This document shows positions 10,020 to 19,504 of a DNA stretch of 64,000 nt, piece after piece (position 1 is the first letter of the stretch; every line of letters starts with the position of its first letter). This DNA comes from Candidula unifasciata (Eukaryota; Mollusca; Gastropoda; Stylommatophora; Geomitridae). The stretch is from positions 890,680 through 954,679 of the forward strand of contig CAJHNH020006223.1 in NCBI GenBank assembly GCA_905116865.2, written 5' to 3'. The notes beneath the pieces are model-generated. The model was not told the origin of the DNA and did not search any database. It was given only the letters and a program-made list of their open reading frames with translations. The translations under genes and the position numbers were made by a program.

Positions 10020-10196
10020 TTAAGAAGAAGAAGGAGGAGGAGAAGAAGAAGAAGAAGAAGAAGAAGAAGAAGAAGAAGAAGAAGAAGAAGAAGAAAAGAA
10101 GAAGAAGAAGAAGAAGAAGAAGAAGAAGAAGAAGAAGAAGAAGAAGAAGAAGAAGAAGAAGAAGAAGAAGAAGAAGACGAAGAAGAAGAGAAACTA
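10020..10196 (+). repeat. (GAA)n array, about 175 bp
   Basis: Nearly pure GAA (AAG) on the + strand, abutting the RNH-A fragment that starts at 10196. In the related copy at 55437 this position reads GAGGAAAAACTAGATTATTA. The array therefore appears to have grown from a Glu-rich codon stretch of the element. Confidence 0.9.
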
Positions 10197-10405
10197 GATT
10201 ATTATGGCCTGGAGAGAATGAGGCACCTGGCTTTGAGCAGAGGGTCTGGCCAGCTAACTACACTCAGAGAAAAGACAAGACAGACATATAAGCGTATCAC
10301 AGCAGGTCCCATTAGTATTTGAACTCTGCGCTGGCAGCTGAAGATGTGGACGGAGCGCATATAGGAAGACTCCGAGTGCTGTGATGTCAATTCTTGACTC
10401 AGTTC
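10196..10405 (+). pseudogene. RNH-A non-LTR element, C-terminal tail remnant
   Basis: Translates to a decayed copy of the region downstream of RNase H seen at 19562-19885 and 55029-55649. DYYGLERMRHL is followed by SGQLTTLREK, a stop where the others read GTL, LRWQLKMWTE and ECCDVNS before a stop. At least two in-frame stops make it non-coding. The RNase H core is absent, because the sequence is replaced by GAA repeats on the 5' side. Confidence 0.85.
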
Positions 10406-10454
10406 AACTTACTATATGCTTTTTGGACAGGCAGTGGATGTATTATTATTTTCT

Positions 10455-10830
10455 TACAGCGCAAGGCAATCACAGTCAGCACAAAGAACATCTCATACAA
10501 AGCATATTCATTCCCACCCTGTGCTACCAGTGCCAGACTGAGTCACTCACAACAAAACATAAAAGAAAATTAGGAACTATGGAAATGGGGTGTCTGAGAA
10601 AGACTATAGGAGTGAATGCTTTCTGATGCTACACCAAACAAGGCATATACGAAAAGAGGAGAGGAACGTAGAGCAAGAGGTAGACCAAGAACAAGATGGG
10701 AAGATAACATCAGAGAAACTCTACAGCACCACGATGTGTCTTTGGTAGGAGCAGCCAGAAGAGCACGAAGCAGGACCTTATATCTCCTCCCAGACCCGAA
10801 GCGGTAAAAGACGACGTAAAGAACAGAAGA
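10455..10830 (+). pseudogene. LINE-2 reverse transcriptase C-terminal remnant
   Basis: Frames read KEHLIQSIFIPTLCYQCQTE, then KRKLGTMEMGCLRKTIGV and, after an internal deletion near 10622, ERRARGRPRTRWEDNIRETL. This is the typical end of CR1/RTE-like non-LTR polymerases (the GRPRTRW-DNI motif). The same family occurs on the minus strand at 12888-13575 and 51287-51800. No catalytic YADD region is present. Confidence 0.85.
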
Positions 10831-10939
10831 AGTGGATTTATTCTTTCTTCCTCCAAAAATTTGGCTCCGCAACGCACACGGGAAAGCTCTGCAGATTCGA
10901 ACCTAAGACCTTCGTCTCGGTAATTAGACAAGTTGAAAC

Positions 10940-11235
10940 CTTTTTTCCCGAGTGGGTTCCAGGGTCTAATTGTGGGGAAACAAGAATAGACACACTACCT
11001 TCCGAAATAGTATGTCGTATGAGTCGACTAACTGAGGGTTTCTTTCGAAGCCGGAGTGCATCTGCCAGAGGAAAAGGAATCAGCAGTCTGCATACAAATA
11101 CGCCAGATCTGTTAAACGAAACCGATGTGCGCACTTAGGTTCCGGAACACGACTAAGGTCCGGAGGTGGACAAACTAGAAGGACTTTTCGCTGTAGTTTT
11201 ACAATGTGTGAACGCGAAGAAGAAGGAAGAGGAGG
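10940..11235 (+). mobile_element. Element F, complete, running into GAA array
   Basis: From GAGTGGGTTCCAGGG through AGAGTCGACTAACTGAGG-like sequence, GGAGTGCATCTGCC and GGAGGTGGACAAACTAGAAG to GTGTGAACGCGAAGAAGAAG. Its normal short (GAA)n tail continues directly into the 11216-11710 array. Confidence 0.85.
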
Positions 11236-11547
11236 AGAAGAAGATGAAAAGAAGAAGAAGAAGAAGAAGAAGAAGAAGAAGAAGAAGAAGAAGAAGAAGA
11301 AGAAGAAGAAGAAGAAGAAGAAGAAGAAGAAGAAGAAGAAGAAAAAGAAGAAGAAGAAGATGAAAACGAATTTGAAAAGAAGAAGCAGAAGCAGAAGAAG
11401 AAGAAGAAGAAGAAGAAGAAGAAGAAGAAGAAGAAGAAGAAGAAGAAGAAGAAGAAGAAGAAGAAGAAGAAGAAGAAGAAGAAGAAGAAGAAGAAGAAGA
11501 AGAAGAAGAAGAAGAAGAAGAAGAAGAAGAAGAAGAAGAAGAAGAAG

Positions 11548-11579
<32 letters not shown>

Positions 11580-11710
11580 GAAGAAAAAGAAGAAGAAGAA
11601 GAAGAAGAAGAAGAAGAAGAAGAAGAAGAAGAAGAAGAAGAAGAAGAAGAAGAAGAAGAAGAAAATGAAAAAAGAAAGAGGAAGAGGAAAAAGAAGAAGA
11701 AAAAGAAAAA
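11216..11710 (+). repeat. (GAA)n array, about 490 bp
   Basis: Almost pure GAA on the + strand with rare interruptions near 11346-11390 and 11578. Homopurine/homopyrimidine DNA of this length can form triplex (H-DNA) structures. It yields only spurious poly-Lys, Arg, Phe or Ser frames. Confidence 0.95.
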
Positions 11711-12599
11711 ACATTTCTATCACTTAAAACACTATTCAGATCCTTGTCAGAGAAGCGAGACAGAAAAAAAGTACCAACGGAGCACCATAGAAAACGTAGC
11801 CGGCATCAAATGAAACACGCTGCCGCCAATTCCCTGTCGTTTCCTCTCGTGCCCCAGAGAAAAAGAACGCAGAGCTAAAAATATCCCTGGGAGCCAGTTC
11901 CGCAAACGTGAGAGAGCGAACCGCTAGTTTCAGTTATGTTGTTTGAGATATTTGCTGTGAGCTAAATTCTTCATTCTCGGCTTTGCCTAACGGAAATTTG
12001 TGAGATGTTTATTATTCGGTGACTTCCTGTAGTTTTTATACATACAGCATTCTTCCAAAACCTCCAGTTGTGGGTGCAGTCATATATAAGACCTGTGGTG
12101 TATATTCTGAATTAAATTTAAAAAAAATGGATTAAATGTATTTGAAGAAAAGGGCAGCCTTATTTGCCACAGTGCTGTTTCACATTTAGCAGATGGCTTC
12201 TTTAGAAAGCAAACAGTGGCATGGCTGTGGCGGATGCGACCTAAATTATGTGAAATTCTTTTGAGTTGGCGGTCAGTGCGAGGAGGCGTGCTTGCTGGGT
12301 CAGACAGGTGGTGAGTATTTATGTTATTTGTGAGAATGAGTCCTCGTTTATGGTTACCGAGGGGCGCTGTAGTGTGGTTGCTAGCGTGTATGCATGCAGA
12401 AACATTGGGCTGGGATCAGTTATCAGCAACGGGAAGGATTATCACCTCTATGGACTCGACGCCCTCCACTCTCCTCCCCAGGGCCAATAGACTACTCTGG
12501 GGTCGATCTAGCCTGTAAAAAGAAATTGGTAACTGATTTTTTCCCCACAAGGAAATTTTGGTTGGCACGAAAATAGAACTAAGTATTTTATTCGTTGTC
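11711..12599. other. Unassigned, about 890 bp
   Basis: No recognisable protein, splice-framed exon or repeat family. Overlapping open frames at 12266-12576 lack domains. Confidence 0.5.
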
Positions 12600-12665
12600 G
12601 TGGCCTAGGATATAGGAAGTAAAACTGGCCGGCGTGATACTGATCACTTCACCTGCTCATTTGTC
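12600..12665 (+). mobile_element. SINE-A fragment
   Basis: GGAAGTAAAACTGGCCGGCG and GATCACTTCACC match the SINE-A middle. Confidence 0.6.
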
Positions 12666-12687
12666 TGTAGTAATGTAAGGTAAGGTC

Positions 12688-12767
12688 AGTCTTCTTCTTC
12701 TTCTTCTTCTTCTTCTTCTTCTTCTTCTTCTTCTTCTTCTTCTTCTTCTTCTTCTTCTTCTTCTTCA
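12688..12767 (-). repeat. (TTC)n array
   Basis: About 26 units of TTC on the + strand, followed within 120 bp by the 3' end of the minus-strand LINE-2 copy. Confidence 0.95.
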
Positions 12768-13276
12768 ATTCATCACTTTCTCATGTGTAAAACTTTACAC
12801 AGTTTTGTAGTTTACTATTTCATTTTCATTTCATTTCATTCGTTTACATAAAATTCTTTTTTTTCTTTCTTCTTATTTACGTCCTATTTTACAGCTTCCG
12901 GTGTCGGTGAAGATATAAGGTCCTGCTTCGTGCTGTTCTGTCTGCTTCTACCATAGACACATCGTGGTGCTCTAGTTTCTCTGATATTATCCTTGCGATT
13001 TTTTTGGTCTACCTCTTGCTCTACGTCCTTCTCCTCTTTTCCTTTATGCCTTGTATGGTACAGCATCAGAAGTAATTCTCTCCAAGTGGGCAAACCATTT
13101 GATTTGCTGTCTTTATATGTAATTTATAATTGATTCTCTGTCGACCTTATCTAGTATGACTTCATTGCTGATATTTTTTCTCTTCAGGTCACTTCTAGTC
13201 TTTCTCAGACACCTTGTTTCCGTAGTTACTAATTTTCGTTTATATTTTGTTGTCACTGACCACGTCTGGCACTGGT

Positions 13277-13287
13277 AGCATAGGGTG
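13277..13287. repeat. 11-bp target-site duplication, left
   Basis: AGCATAGGGTG, repeated exactly at 13483-13493. Confidence 0.85.
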
Positions 13288-13482
13288 ACTGACTTTCTAC
13301 CCCACTAGGACATCACACAAGCGATAAGCACCCGATGACACGATATGCCACTATGTGGATAAGAATCGCCGTGGAGAGGTCCCAGAAACCGCGTTCCGAT
13401 AATTGGCCATACTTATAGCCTGCCTATATTGTGGCCCCTGGCAAAAGCCAGGGTGGGGCTTCAGATAACAACATGCACCGTA
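13288..13482 (+). mobile_element. SINE-G, complete with target-site duplication
   Basis: Runs from ACTGACTTTCTACCCCACTA through GGAGAGGTCCCAGAAACC and GGCCCCTGGCAAAAGCC to GCTTCAGATAACAACATGC. Flanked by AGCATAGGGTG on both sides, inside a LINE-2 remnant whose uninterrupted form is seen at 51.7 kb. Confidence 0.9.
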
Positions 13483-13493
13483 AGCATAGGGTG
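13483..13493. repeat. 11-bp target-site duplication, right
   Basis: AGCATAGGGTG, partner of 13277-13287. Confidence 0.85.
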
Positions 13494-13575
13494 GGAATGA
13501 ATTTGCTTTTTATGCGTGTTACTTTGTGCTGATTGGGATTGCCTTATGCTGTAAGAGAGGGGGTGGTGGTGGTGT

Positions 13576-13975
13576 TGGTAGGATGATAGCTGTACCAATA
13601 CTGGGCCTGCTTTACTGCTTTGGATGTTTATTCCTTTGTGCGATTTACCATCTTCAGTGAATGTTGTTCCATGATATTTAAACTCAGATGCCTGTTTAAA
13701 ATGTGTCTGCTCTGATGCTATTTTAAAATTCTGCTTTATTCTTTCTACTAATATTTGAATACCCTAATGTGGGTACTTCAATAGGTTCATTGTTTTGTGT
13801 ATGTTTTTTTTTAATGGTCGGTATTCTACCGATAAATGCTAGACGTCGCAACGTCCTCTGTTTATTGTAAGGGGTTTTGTAAAGCTGACATACGCTTTCT
13901 TTTTTTTTTCTTTATCCTTTTCTTTTTTTTTTTTTTTTTCTCTGTTTTTTATTTTGTTTTAAGATCTTTTTTTTT
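13576..13975. other. Unassigned, T-rich
   Basis: Possible upstream LINE-2 continuation on the minus strand, too decayed to assign; long T-runs at 13890-13975. Confidence 0.4.
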
Positions 13976-14048
13976 AAACCCCCTGTGTCGAGGAAGATAC
14001 AGTGTCCTGCTTCCTGCTCTTGAAACCGGCTCTACAGTAGACACGTCG
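13976..14048 (-). pseudogene. LINE-2 3' end fragment
   Basis: CCCCTGTGTCGAGGAAGATA followed by CCTGCTTC matches the 3' terminus at 51311 and 12897. Confidence 0.65.
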
Positions 14049-14469
14049 CAAAGAGAGAGAGAGAGAGAGAGAGAGGGGGGTGGGGGTGGTATGGGAATGA
14101 GAACAACTGAGAAAATGACTACATATAGGCTTAGAGTTGATCCTTTAAGAATAAAGAGTCCCAGATACAACGACAGCAGTGGTCCTGAAATGTTGAATTA
14201 AGAATAGACATCACAGAACTCGGGACATCCTCATAAGCGCTCTGTTTCCATCTTCAGCAGCACGGGAAGAGTTCCAATTCCGATGGCACCAGTAACTTTC
14301 TGATTGTTCATCCGTCTCGCCTTTATCCCTGAGTGTTGAGCGCCGGCCAGATCGCAGTGCCATCCTCCCAGCAGTGCCATTCTCCCAGACCGTAATTAAT
14401 CTATCTGTGCCTGCGCACTTTTCAATACCTCCTAAAGATGCTAACTACATGGACTTCTGAAGTGATGCT
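14049..14469. other. (GA)n tract and unassigned sequence
   Basis: AGAGAG run at 14050-14075 and a short G-rich stretch; the rest is unrecognised. Confidence 0.5.
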
Positions 14470-14745
14470 TGCTACTCCTTAGGGCAAATGCCTGTCTCCA
14501 CGTTTCTCAGCATTCTCTATGTGTCAGTTACAATCATGGCGTGTATGCACAGCTGATTCTAAAGTCAGCGAAAGGCAGCAGAGACTGCGTCCACCTCCAT
14601 TCTCAAACTAGACGTTGTGATATCATTTGCCAGGCTTTGCTGCACCGAGCAACGTCCATTCGCTTTTGCAATGAACCCTCATGCACTTCGTCCGCCCCTG
14701 AACACGGAGCCATCTGTATAGATAATCACGTCACTAATAATTCTT
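14470..14745 (-). pseudogene. RNH-A RNase H domain remnant
   Basis: The minus strand from about 14742 reads VIIYTDGSVFRGGRSA, stop, GFIAKANG, then DITTSSLRMEVDAV and a decayed AMIVTDT. These are the first (DGS), second (MEV) and third (TD) catalytic blocks of a retrotransposon RNase H. In-frame stops make it inactive. Closest relative in the window is 54955-55665. Confidence 0.85.
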
Positions 14746-15348
14746 GTCTCACTGGCCTTCGCCATGCGTTAAGTTTATGCGGGTGTCATCCTTTAGCACA
14801 GTAACCCCAACCAATTTTTTTTCTAGCCGGCGCCACCCTTGAGGATATGGCAAGGTCCCCCTTTCCCTTCCACACCTCCCCCGTAATTGACAAGACCCCT
14901 CACGACATGACCACCCCCCCCCCCCGAACATAAGATAATAAAATTAAATAGAGCAGGAACACATCCCATGTATGTTAACAAGAACATCACCATAAATCAA
15001 AGTGTTAAACAAACAACAACAAAAAAAAAAAAAAAAAAAAAAGAAAAATCACCAATAACTAATAATTTAGTGTCCAGGTATCATTGTAATGGTTGGAATT
15101 GTTTTACCTTAATGATATCTGCTATTTTTGTTGGGTCTGATTTTGGACAGGACACATCGGATACCACTCTCCGTATCAAGCTGGCAGTGCTGTTTTGTTT
15201 TCATGACTGTTAACGCTAAAAATCCTGATAGTTACAAGCATAAGTGCGCTCAGTTTCAGAATTGTTTCTATCACCTTTGGGGTGGGGGGTGGGGGGGGGG
15301 GGGGTGCACCGTCAGGTTGGAGACCACTGCTATAACAGAAAGTGATAC
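14746..15348. other. Unassigned with homopolymer runs
   Basis: Poly-C near 14914, poly-A near 15021, G-run near 15282-15304. No gene. Confidence 0.5.
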
Positions 15349-15518
15349 CCTTCTTCTTCTTCTTCTTCTTCTTCTTCTTCTTCTTCTTCTTCTTCTTCTT
15401 CTTCTTCTTCTTCTTCTTCTTCTTCTTCTTCTTCTTCTTCTTCTTCTTCTTCTTCTTCTTCTTCTTCTTCTTCTTCTTCTTCTTTTTCTTCTTCTTCTTC
15501 TTCTTCTTCTTTTTTTTC

Positions 15519-15550
<32 letters not shown>

Positions 15551-15692
15551 CTTCTTCTTCTTCTTCTTCTTCTTCTTCTTCTTCTTCTTCTTCTTCTTCT
15601 TCTTCTTCTTCTTCTTCTTCTTCTTCTTCTTCTTCTTCTTCTTCTTCTTCTTCTTCTTCTTCTTCTTCTTCTTCTTCTTCTTCTTCTTCCCT
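15349..15692 (-). repeat. (TTC)n array, about 340 bp
   Basis: Near-pure TTC on the + strand (GAA on the minus strand). It ends at the 3' terminus of a minus-strand LINE-6 copy, with only scattered interruptions. Confidence 0.95.
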
Positions 15693-15995
15693 TTTTCTTC
15701 TTCCTCTGCTTCCTCTGCCTTACAGCGTTAGGTTCTGAAGAGGAATCAAGCCCAGCCTTGGTATGTTCTTCGCAGATGCAGCTATTTACGGCCATGTATA
15801 TTCCATCTACCCATCGCCTGCGTGGTCGATCTCTTTAGCATTGCTTCCATTATGTCTAAACGACAGAGCTCTTTGTGGTGCAATATCTGGCGGTAGTCTT
15901 TACACGTGTCTGAACCATTTCATCTGTTGTGCATGTGTATCAGTTAATAAATACTTTATTGCTATTCCCCGCCTAGAAAGAATAAAAAGTGCCAA
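15693..15995 (-). pseudogene. LINE-6 C-terminal remnant
   Basis: Same sequence series as 16875-17400: GGTTCTGAAGAGGAATCAAG, CAGCCTTGGTATG, ATATTCCATCTAC, GCTTCCATTATGTCTAA, then GTGTATCAGTTAATAAATAC. The minus strand reads like the WFxHxxRM / RAPQRA end of a non-LTR polymerase, heavily decayed. Its 3' end abuts the TTC array. Confidence 0.75.
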
Positions 15996-16084
15996 TTAGG
16001 CATGGAAGAGGGGAGGTTTAGCTTGAGGATTAATGGCTGCATGGCTAATAGTGTCACCATGCATTGTACTCGCTATGAATTTGC

Positions 16085-16205
16085 TTTTGCCCTAAACAAA
16101 AACAAAAACATCACAGATCTCTATCTGGGTTTCGAATCCTGGTCTCCTCATCGACAGCTCAGCGTTCTTATCACTCGACCAGACGCTCATCTACACAGAT
16201 TATAA
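16085..16205 (-). mobile_element. tRNA-like SINE fragment (type I)
   Basis: The minus strand contains CTGGTCGAGTGATAAGAACG and box B-like GGATTCGAAACC. A related head lies at 47520-47595. The flanking 15996-16084 and 16206-16408 are unassigned. Confidence 0.5.
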
Positions 16206-16408
16206 ATGTCTAACATTCGCGCTAAATCGGTAGTGAGTGTTTACAGTCGGTTTGGCAACACGGTATAGGCCAAGTAAAATCTGTGTCGCACGTGCTGGGA
16301 GACTGAGTGTCTGTTATCTTGAATTCCAGAACTTTTCAACCCGCTTTCATGCCTCCCCCTCCCCCAGTATAAGGCAAGACCTCCACCCTCCCTTGGGACA
16401 TTTGTTTT

Positions 16409-16484
<76 letters not shown>
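16409..16484. repeat. (TA)n microsatellite
   Basis: About 38 TA units with one phase break. The following 16485-16870 is unassigned, with a C12-T9 junction near 16584. Confidence 0.95.
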
Positions 16485-16487
<3 letters not shown>

Positions 16488-17005
16488 AAAAATAGTTTAT
16501 TTTTCAATTAAACGGATAAAAAATATTGGTAAACAGATTATGACAAGTACAGTTAGACTTAGTTTGAAAGCTGCTTGACGCACCCCCCCCCCCCTTTTTT
16601 TTTCCATCTCTTTGAAACTTTCTTGCAGTTTCCACCCTCTCCGCCTCTCCACAGGGGTGCGTCTTGCCAGGTTGAAACCTACTGGTGTAAACAGTCAGGA
16701 AAGTCGCGGGTTGCCCTCCAGTACTGACAACCCGGTGATTTCATTGAGTCATTCGTTATAGTGTGAACAGTCAGGGACGCCACGAGTTGTCTTCCGAGTA
16801 CTGACATCAACCTGATAAAACGAAAACATTGAAAATTGTAACATTTCTGTCCCAAATAACGCACCACATGTCCTCCTCCTCATCCTCCCCACTCTTCTCC
16901 CTTCTTCAGAGCTATTCTGCATTTCAGCGGCAGGTTCTGGAGAGGCATCAGGGCGAGCCTTGGTATGGGCTACGTAGGTGCTGGAATTACCGCCTTAGAT
17001 ATTCC

Positions 17006-17018
17006 ATCTAACGCCTGC
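17006..17018. repeat. 13-bp target-site duplication, left
   Basis: ATCTAACGCCTGC, identical to 17241-17253. Confidence 0.9.
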
Positions 17019-17240
17019 GCCTGGCTCTCTAGCGAAGTTGGTTAAACCTGACGTTCGCTGCGGCCGGGTGACGAACTCCTTGTGGTCCGGGTTCACTCCC
17101 GGGGGTAGGCAGAAAAGCCACATTTCTCCCAGATTAACGGTACCTATAATGGAATCAAGACCGAAGGGTTGCGATATCCATAGTACCGAGCCAAAGGGTT
17201 TACAACTCATGGTTTCTGGATACGTAAAAAAAAAAAAAAA
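17019..17240 (+). mobile_element. SINE-E, complete with target-site duplication
   Basis: Starts GCCTGGCTCTCTAGCGAAGT (tRNA-like, box B-like GGTTCACTCCC). It contains GGGGGTAGGCAGAAAAGCC and CGAAGGGTTGCGATATCC, and ends GGATACGTA plus an A-run. Perfect 13-bp duplications flank it inside LINE-6. Confidence 0.95.
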
Positions 17241-17253
17241 ATCTAACGCCTGC
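17241..17253. repeat. 13-bp target-site duplication, right
   Basis: ATCTAACGCCTGC, partner of 17006-17018. Confidence 0.9.
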
Positions 17254-17794
17254 CTGGTCCACCTATAAGTCTGCTTCCATTATGTCTAACTGATTTGGCT
17301 CTTTGTGGTGCACTATCTGTCAGTAGTCTTTTCATAGGTCCGAACCAATTTATCTAATGTGCGTGTGTATCGGTTAATAAATAATGTATTACTATCCCCG
17401 TGAGGGTTCAGAGATCCCATTTTCCCAGGCCGACTCAGCCTAAATGTGGTACCAGCAGGGCCGGATTAACCGCTTAGCACACTAAGTATGTGCTTAGGGT
17501 ATCACACAGAGAGGGGACACCGAATAAATGTTCAGAAGCCTTGGAAAACGGAGTTTTAACTACATGTGTATCGAATTATTTAGCATTGTAAACTCCAGTT
17601 TACCATATTAAACTCCCATTTAATATACAAGGCTCGTCTTTGTATCATTTCACCATGGAGTCCTTCTTGACAGAATGCGAGGTATCCCGACATTCTTTTA
17701 TCACTTCCATTTTTCTCTGTTGAGTTACGACATTTGCAATTCATTTCCAGCGCGTTAAAAACAAGCAGGGTTACCAAGTAGGTAGGTAGGTAAG

Positions 17795-17985
17795 TAGATG
17801 TACCCCACTAGGTCATCACACAAGCGATAAACACCCAGTGACACAAAGAGCCACAATGCAGATGAGGATCACCTTTGGATAGGTCCCAAAAACCCCTTTC
17901 AAACTTTAGGCCAGATTTATGGCCCGGCTATATTCAAGGCCCCTGACAGAAGCTGAGGTGTGGCTTTAAGTAAAAAAAAAAAAAA
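17795..17985 (+). mobile_element. SINE-G with poly-A tail
   Basis: CCCACTAGGTCATCACACAA through GATGAGGATCACC to GGTGTGGCTTTAAGT and an A17 run, which fixes the family's orientation. Confidence 0.85.
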
Positions 17986-18089
17986 AAAATGCATCTCACA
18001 TGGGGACAGCTTTTATAATATTAGGGTAAAAGGTATGCCAGATTAAAAAAAAAAATATTTTAAGCAAAACTACTACCCAGAATCCAGAA

Positions 18090-18205
18090 AGCAATAGCAA
18101 ACTACCGGACGTATCCTTGCCAAGAAAAACCACAAAAAACCACAACAGCCACAAAATTCTGGGGTTGGTTCTGCAACGTCCTGTAAAGGATATGCAACTA
18201 ATTTT
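18090..18205 (+). mobile_element. SINE-B 3' half
   Basis: GCAATAGCAAACTACCGGAC through GGGGTTGGTTCTGCAACGTC to GATATGCAACTAA. Confidence 0.8.
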
Positions 18206-18256
18206 AACTACCCAAAAAGCCTAAAAAAGGCCAAATTATGGAACATTGTACTCACT

Positions 18257-18743
18257 TCAATTCTTCTCAGGTGGGGCGAAGTCTTTGCAACATTTCTTTG
18301 ATAGCAATAGTTCCGATCTAATTCTCACAACTGCGTCAAGAAAATTCAGTTTAGTTTCTTGCTTTTTGATAACTGAAGTACCAAGAGAGAATATTCTCAC
18401 AACTACAACATTGCTAACTGGCATTATTAAGCAAGTAAGGGCGAAAGTGGCCAACTCTATACATGCCTGGTGCCGAATTACGCCTTTCCAGAACTCTTCA
18501 CTGTTTGTAGGAAGTCTGTCCTTTTTAAATGCAGCCTCTTTTTTTCCAATTGACAACAATTAATTTTATGTACTGTTCTTCTATAACACTGATGTTGTTT
18601 TCTGCCAGGTGTAAAAATTGAAGCTCTGAAAACTGTGTCCTTGATACTTTAATTAAAACTGCCACAGGGCTCAATTTTGACAGTTTTTGAAATATATTCT
18701 GGGTAGGAAGACTGCACTTAATTCTTCTAGCACAGACATGCAT
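18257..18743 (-). pseudogene. hAT transposase, C-terminal dimerisation region
   Basis: Two overlapping minus-strand frames (18743-18525 and 18559-18257) form one broken protein, with a frameshift near 18530-18555. The upstream part reads LPTQNIFQKLSKLSP and SRTQFSELQFLHLAENN. The downstream part reads ELATFALTCLIMPVSN, VVVRIFSLGTSV and LDAVVRIRSELLLSKKCCKD. This is the hAT C-terminal (dimerisation) signature of ZMYM/ZBED-like transposases, usually PVSNAxVERIFS. Here the conserved Glu before RIFS is Val. The DDE catalytic core is absent. Known family function: dimerisation for cut-and-paste transposition; this copy is dead. Confidence 0.88.
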
Positions 18744-18954
18744 CTTTCTTAAAGATTTTTTTTTTTAAATTTCTTTTTGAGCTTCAGCACCCGTTATTTT
18801 TTTGTAGGAACGCACAGATACGTTTTCTAGGCTAGGTGACTCCGTACTGTATAAATTTCAGGGAAAGATATCAAACCGAACGAAAAACATATCAGCGAGC
18901 TTCACAATATAACAAACACAAACAATGGCCACAGTCATCCTAGAAATAGGCCTG

Positions 18955-19135
18955 ACGTCTTCCCTCGAAGTCAGAGTACATCTACCCGTGAGGCAGGGAA
19001 AACGGCAAAAGCCAGTAAAACGGTTTTACACGCAAAACTCAGGTCCAGGTAAAAGCCAAAAGTTCAAGCGGACGATTAACCGGGACCTTTCGCCGGAATT
19101 CACAGCCGGTGAACGAAGAAGAAGAAACAAACAAA
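18955..19135 (+). mobile_element. Element F, 3' two thirds
   Basis: CGAAGTCAGAGTACATCTAC, then ACACGCAAAACTCAGGTCC and ACAGCCGGTGAACGAAGAAG, ending in a short GAA tail. Confidence 0.75.
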
Positions 19136-19504
19136 ACGGGAACTTTGCGGCTATGGAGCCTTCTTCAGCACATACATAGATTAAGACAAGACTACACAAA
19201 TACACAATATCACTTATCTTCGTATCTCGTAGCAGCCAGGTTGATGTCAAGACAATAGTCTGACGAGGCACGTGGGGCCAGAAAAATAAATAGCCCGGGA
19301 TATGCTGGGGGCCGTAGTGTATGAAGTGTGAACGTGCGATGGTTTATTCATAGCCTGCTTTATTACAGTTAAATTAAAGAGCGCCTGGTTTGTCGCAGTC
19401 ACGATCCTTTTAGGAAGACAACATACTCATACTCAGGCTGCTGATGCATTAAGAGATGACGCGAATCTTCGTGAGTCCGTGCGCTAGCTTTACCAGAACA
19501 TCAC
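19136..19504. other. Possible Penelope-like 3' flank; otherwise unassigned
   Basis: GCGGCTATGGAGCCTTCTTC near 19147 resembles Penelope-like element 3' repeats. AACCGAACGAAAA near 18872 recurs at 24516 beside a Penelope-like remnant. Suggestive only. Confidence 0.3.

Larger units (their letters stand above)
12888..13575 (-). pseudogene. LINE-2 remnant, split by SINE-G
   Basis: Minus strand: CKKINTK-type start near 13500 giving IQSIFI-like sequence, then a WFAHLE region, EEKDVEQEVDQK and the SSPTPEAVK end near 12890. It is homologous to 51287-51800. SINE-G interrupts it at 13288-13482 with an 11-bp target duplication. Several frameshifts and stops. Confidence 0.8.
16875..17400 (-). pseudogene. 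LINE-6 remnant, split by SINE-E
   Basis: Second LINE-6 copy; its 3' end is a purine-rich tail on the minus strand (16862-16900). The minus strand reads KWFGPMKRLPTDSAPQRAKS, then RLIGGPGRR, like the end of CR1/RTE-type polymerases. Interrupted at 17019-17240. Confidence 0.8.
17456..18745 (-). mobile_element. hAT transposon remnant
   Basis: The left end starts CAGGGCCGGATTAACCGCTT, a typical hAT terminal sequence. The minus strand encodes the transposase C-terminus (18257-18743). SINE-G (17795) and SINE-B (18090) have inserted between them. The 5' terminal inverted repeat was not found, so the right border is open. The terminus assignment is inference; the transposase is clear. Confidence 0.7.

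Noticed and set aside
11199..11723. Poly-Phe/Ser and poly-Lys/Arg proteins
   Set aside because: Translations of a GAA/TTC microsatellite; the same holds for 15128-15838 and 32695-33039.
12266..12576. Three overlapping open frames suggesting a small gene
   Set aside because: No domain, no splice-consistent neighbours and no codon signal visible by eye.
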